Program-made: the position numbers and the translations under genes
Part shown: in pieces, positions 61,107 to 64,000 of the stretch
Layout of the letters: each line of letters opens with the position of its first letter
Numbering within the stretch: position 1 is the stretch's first letter
Notes under the pieces: generated by a model
What the model was told of the DNA's origin: nothing
What the model saw: the letters and a program-made list of their open reading frames with translations, nothing else
The model's database searches: none
Origin: Lachnospiraceae bacterium
Lineage (GTDB): Bacteria > Bacillota > Clostridia > Lachnospirales > Lachnospiraceae
Reading direction: 5' to 3'
Length of the DNA: 64,000 nt
NCBI GenBank assembly: GCA_017936885.1
Contig: JAGBEO010000036.1
Location: forward strand, 1-64,000

Positions 61107-63231
61107 AAGCCTGGAGAATCATAAAAGAAGAATTTGGGTGTGGATCGTTGCTGTGATGGTACAGCTTCTGGTTTATGTGGGAGTGCTTACCGTATATTTA
61201 AGCCGCATCAAATATTATAATGCGGAAGGTATGTACAGAAACCTGGAAGAATTCCGGGCGGCACTTATACAGGCGGCGCAGGACGCACTGGGTTTTCAGG
61301 ATTCTTTATTTTTCAGCGTGATTATATTAGGATGCATTATCGGTAAACAGGGATTTTCTTATCTCAATGACAGACGGAAGGTGGATTTGTACCACAGTGT
61401 GCCGGTATCCAGAAAAAGAAGATTTTATGTGATCTATGTAAACGGTATTATAATTTATCTGACAGCAACCCTGTTCAGTCTGGTTGTAAGTACTGTTGTT
61501 GCAGCGGCACAAGGGGCTGTCACGGGCCGCGTACTGGCTGTCATCGGAATCGCTTTTGTGTGGAATCTGTTATTTTTCCTTGTAGTCTATCATACGATGA
61601 TCTTAGCGGTCATGCTGACGGGTAACAGCTTCGTAGCATTGTGCGCCTTTGGTGTATTGGCTGTCTATGAATTTATATTATATTCATGTATAGCCACCTT
61701 TAAGTATATGTTTTTTGAGCGGGAAAGCCGTAATTTTGTCAGTTACGTGCCGAAACTTTCCGCACTTCATGATTACAGCAGTAAGGTTTACCAGATTAAG
61801 TGGATGGAAACACCCCGGGAGATGGCACAGGCTGTATTGCCATATCTTGGCAAATGGTTTATATTGGCAGTTATACTGTTGATTGTGGCCTATGTGTGCT
61901 ATTATAAGAGAAAGTCGGAAGCAGCCGGCAAAGCCATTGCTTTTGGCAAATTAAAGGCTATTATTAAAATTATGGTGGTTATTGAAGTAAGCATGATTGT
62001 GGGCAGTATCGTGAGGGATGCGGCTTACGAGAACGATATGTTAATGCTGGCGGGAATGATGTTAGGTGGTATCATATGCTGTGCAGTCATGGAAGTGATT
62101 TACGAATTTGATTTGAAATGTATGTTTCGTCACTGGGTATCCAGTGGCGTGGCGGTTTTAGGTGTGCTGGCAGTATTTTGTATTTTTAAATTTGATTTGT
62201 TAGGATATGATAGTTATATACCGGAAGTTGACCAGGTGAAAGATGTATTGATTGAGCCTGACGTGGATTATGAAAGTTACTGGGATGAGGAATTCCAATA
62301 TATTTCAAATGCAGAGTTTTTGATGGAGCATATGCATCTTACTGCGGTGGAGGATATCATTACCCTTGCCAGAAAGGATCAGCAGGAATCTTATGAAACC
62401 ATGGGTGATCCCAGAAGAGTGAAAGTTGTGTATCGTTTGAAATCCGGCAGGGATGTGGAGAGAGCTTTTTGGATCGATTTTGATAATCCTGCCAATGAAG
62501 AATTATTAAATCATATCATTGGCAGTAAAGAATACCGGGAAGGCAGATACCAGATTACGCAGGATGAAACATCTTATGATAATGTGCAGACAATTACTTA
62601 CAGTAACGGCAGTGTGGCGTGTATTCTTCCGCTGGAAGATGCACAGAAACTCAGGAATGCCTATCTGAAGGACTTGGAACAGATGGATTTCAGTATGCTG
62701 AGAAATCATTTTGCCTGCGGAACACTTACTTTCAATTTTCAGAATTATATGAGTGCAGAGTACCCTATTTATGATAATTATACGAATATGCTTTCGTATC
62801 TCAAGGAGCAGAATGTATATTATCCGGTTCAGTTAAATGCAGAGGATGTCGCAAGTATTACCGTTACCAATTACCATAATGAGGTATATGAGGATGGCGA
62901 GATTACTATTGATGCGCCATATAATCAAGCAGCTTATAATCTTTATAGAGGGGCGGCAGCAGAGCGTGTTGATCCCGTATATGAAGATGTGACGGTAACG
63001 GAGACTTTTTATGAGCAGGAACAGATTGCGGAGATCCTGAAACATATTTACCCGGCTTATCTGCCGTATAACTGGCATAATAGTGAGGAATTTGATTCCA
63101 ATTACGATGTGACTATTGAATTTAAAAAGGATAGCGATTATCCTTATGACAGGACACAATATTATTTCAATTATAAGATATTTGCAGGGCAGGTGCCGGA
63201 GTTCGTAGTTGAGGCAACTGCGTTAGAGTAA
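61078..63231 (+). CDS. ABC-2 type permease, large, with extracellular domain
   Basis: A 717-residue protein. The first 390 residues contain about nine membrane helices with SYLNDRRKVDLYHSVPVSRKR (cytosolic loop near residue 95), typical of the Firmicutes ABC permeases partnered with YtrA-type GntR. The remaining 330 residues, after a span at about 375, form a hydrophilic domain outside or inside the membrane. ABC-2-type export of a lantibiotic-like or bacitracin-like compound is inferred from family context. Confidence 0.88.
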   Translation: MTSRNSFWARSLENHKRRIWVWIVAVMVQLLVYVGVLTVYLSRIKYYNAEGMYRNLEEFRAALIQAAQDALGFQDSLFFSVIILGCIIGKQGFSYLNDRRKVDLYHSVPVSRKRRFYVIYVNGIIIYLTATLFSLVVSTVVAAAQGAVTGRVLAVIGIAFVWNLLFFLVVYHTMILAVMLTGNSFVALCAFGVLAVYEFILYSCIATFKYMFFERESRNFVSYVPKLSALHDYSSKVYQIKWMETPREMAQAVLPYLGKWFILAVILLIVAYVCYYKRKSEAAGKAIAFGKLKAIIKIMVVIEVSMIVGSIVRDAAYENDMLMLAGMMLGGIICCAVMEVIYEFDLKCMFRHWVSSGVAVLGVLAVFCIFKFDLLGYDSYIPEVDQVKDVLIEPDVDYESYWDEEFQYISNAEFLMEHMHLTAVEDIITLARKDQQESYETMGDPRRVKVVYRLKSGRDVERAFWIDFDNPANEELLNHIIGSKEYREGRYQITQDETSYDNVQTITYSNGSVACILPLEDAQKLRNAYLKDLEQMDFSMLRNHFACGTLTFNFQNYMSAEYPIYDNYTNMLSYLKEQNVYYPVQLNAEDVASITVTNYHNEVYEDGEITIDAPYNQAAYNLYRGAAAERVDPVYEDVTVTETFYEQEQIAEILKHIYPAYLPYNWHNSEEFDSNYDVTIEFKKDSDYPYDRTQYYFNYKIFAGQVPEFVVEATALE

Positions 63232-63243
63232 GTGGAGGAAGCT

Positions 63244-63993
63244 GTGGAGAAAGCAAAACAGGCAGAGCCTGTGATCAGCGTGAAAGATTTATATAAAATA
63301 TACCGTGTCGGAGAAGAAAAAGTTAGGGCATTAAACGGTGTCAGCTTTACCATCAACCGCGGCGATTTCTGTTCCATCGTGGGAACCTCAGGTTCGGGTA
63401 AGTCTACCCTGCTTAATATGCTTGCCGGATTGGAGAAGCCGACCAAAGGCGAGATCGTGATTGCCGGTGAGCATATGGAAACCAAAACCGAGAATCAGTT
63501 GGTTGCATTCAGGCGGGAGCATATCGGGTTTATCTTTCAATCTTTTAACCTGATGGGGACGATGAACGCTATAGAGAATGTGGCGCTTCCTCTTACTTTT
63601 CAGGGAATGGATAAGAAGAAGCGCAATGCCAGGGCCGAAGAAATGTTAGATCTGGTCGGGTTGACGAAGCATAAGAAACACAGGCCCAATCAGATGTCAG
63701 GCGGTCAGCAGCAGCGTGTTGGTGTGGCAAGGGCACTGGTGGTAGAACCGGAAATTATCTTTGCGGATGAGCCTACCGGTAACCTGGACTCCAATACATC
63801 AGTGGAAGTGATGAATCTGATGAAGAAAGTTGTGCGGGAGAAGAATCAGACTCTTGTCATGGTAACCCATGATAATTATCTGGCAAGCTTTGCGGATCTT
63901 GTGATTAGAATTGTGGATGGCAGAATCGTTGACACCGAGGACAGACGGGGACAGGAGATGCCGGATGAAATATGTGCCAGGGAAAAGGCATAG
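63244..63993 (+). CDS. ABC transporter ATP-binding protein (LolD/MacB type)
   Basis: A 249-residue ATPase. Walker A GTSGSGKST, signature QMSGGQQQRVGVARAL, Walker B IIFADEPTGNLDSN. GTG 63244 is chosen because GGAGG (63234-63238) is 5 bases upstream; GTG 63232 lies before it. It begins 12 bases after the previous permease stop, so it is likely in the same operon, and its own permease should lie beyond the window end. Confidence 0.92.
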   Translation: MEKAKQAEPVISVKDLYKIYRVGEEKVRALNGVSFTINRGDFCSIVGTSGSGKSTLLNMLAGLEKPTKGEIVIAGEHMETKTENQLVAFRREHIGFIFQSFNLMGTMNAIENVALPLTFQGMDKKKRNARAEEMLDLVGLTKHKKHRPNQMSGGQQQRVGVARALVVEPEIIFADEPTGNLDSNTSVEVMNLMKKVVREKNQTLVMVTHDNYLASFADLVIRIVDGRIVDTEDRRGQEMPDEICAREKA

Positions 63994-64000
63994 CGTAAAT

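Overview
The window looks like a chromosomal segment of a Gram-positive anaerobe of the class Clostridia, most likely Lachnospiraceae. The reasons are strong GGAGG ribosome-binding sites, mid-range base composition, a T-box-controlled trp operon, YtrA-type GntR/ABC and BlaI/BlaR-like loci, PAS/Cache hybrid histidine kinases, two lipoproteins with Clostridia-like lipoboxes, and several small proteins beginning M-(S/A)-I-S-G-(I/V)-G. This placement is inference from gene style; no rRNA or tRNA gene is visible.

Layout. 1-5 kb: a collinear set of redox enzymes (end of a Fe-S aldo/keto reductase, iron alcohol dehydrogenase, aldo/keto reductase, SDR, lipoprotein flavodoxin, cytosolic flavodoxin, cupin). 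5.6-7.3 kb: an ArsR-controlled permease locus with a tiny Cys-containing leader ORF and a Cys-repeat protein. 7.6-11.3 kb: a small redox-type regulon. A YwnA/HypR-like Rrf2 gene, a duplicated SnoaL-like protein and a ferredoxin remnant/SirTM sirtuin/zinc macrodomain operon share five copies of the operator TGTAA-N9-TTACA. 11.4-17.4 kb: accessory genes (unknown protein, HAD phosphatase, AAA/DUF4143 ATPase, unknown protein plus HExxH peptidase) and a graveyard with AraC and ClpP fragments. 17.3-25 kb: a LytTR/GHKL two-component system embedded among a family of divergent paralogues, with two near-identical ECF-sigma-type promoters. 25-34 kb: three tandem hybrid histidine kinases. 34-38.4 kb: an ABC exporter whose first permease is fused to an XRE DNA-binding domain. 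38.6-41.3 kb: EamA protein, another paralogue of the 17-25 kb family, IscU-like scaffold and IscR-like regulator. 41.4-47.6 kb: T-box-trpEG-CF-BA with no trpD. 48.2-51.2 kb: BlaI/M56 peptidase pair. 51.4-59.5 kb: housekeeping genes (MecA, esterase, DEAD helicase, YgjP-type peptidase, TPR membrane protein, thiamine pyrophosphokinase, GpmI). 59.6-64 kb: a GntR/ABC operon and the start of a second ABC system.

Most interesting points: (i) the M-I-S-G-I-G paralogue family co-transcribed with an Agr-like two-component system and preceded by ECF-type promoters; (ii) a sirtuin/macrodomain ADP-ribosylation pair without its usual GcvH-L/LplA2 partners, apparently under a thiol-sensing Rrf2 regulator; (iii) the XRE-FtsX fusion. 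All functional statements rest on reading motifs by eye; no database search was run.
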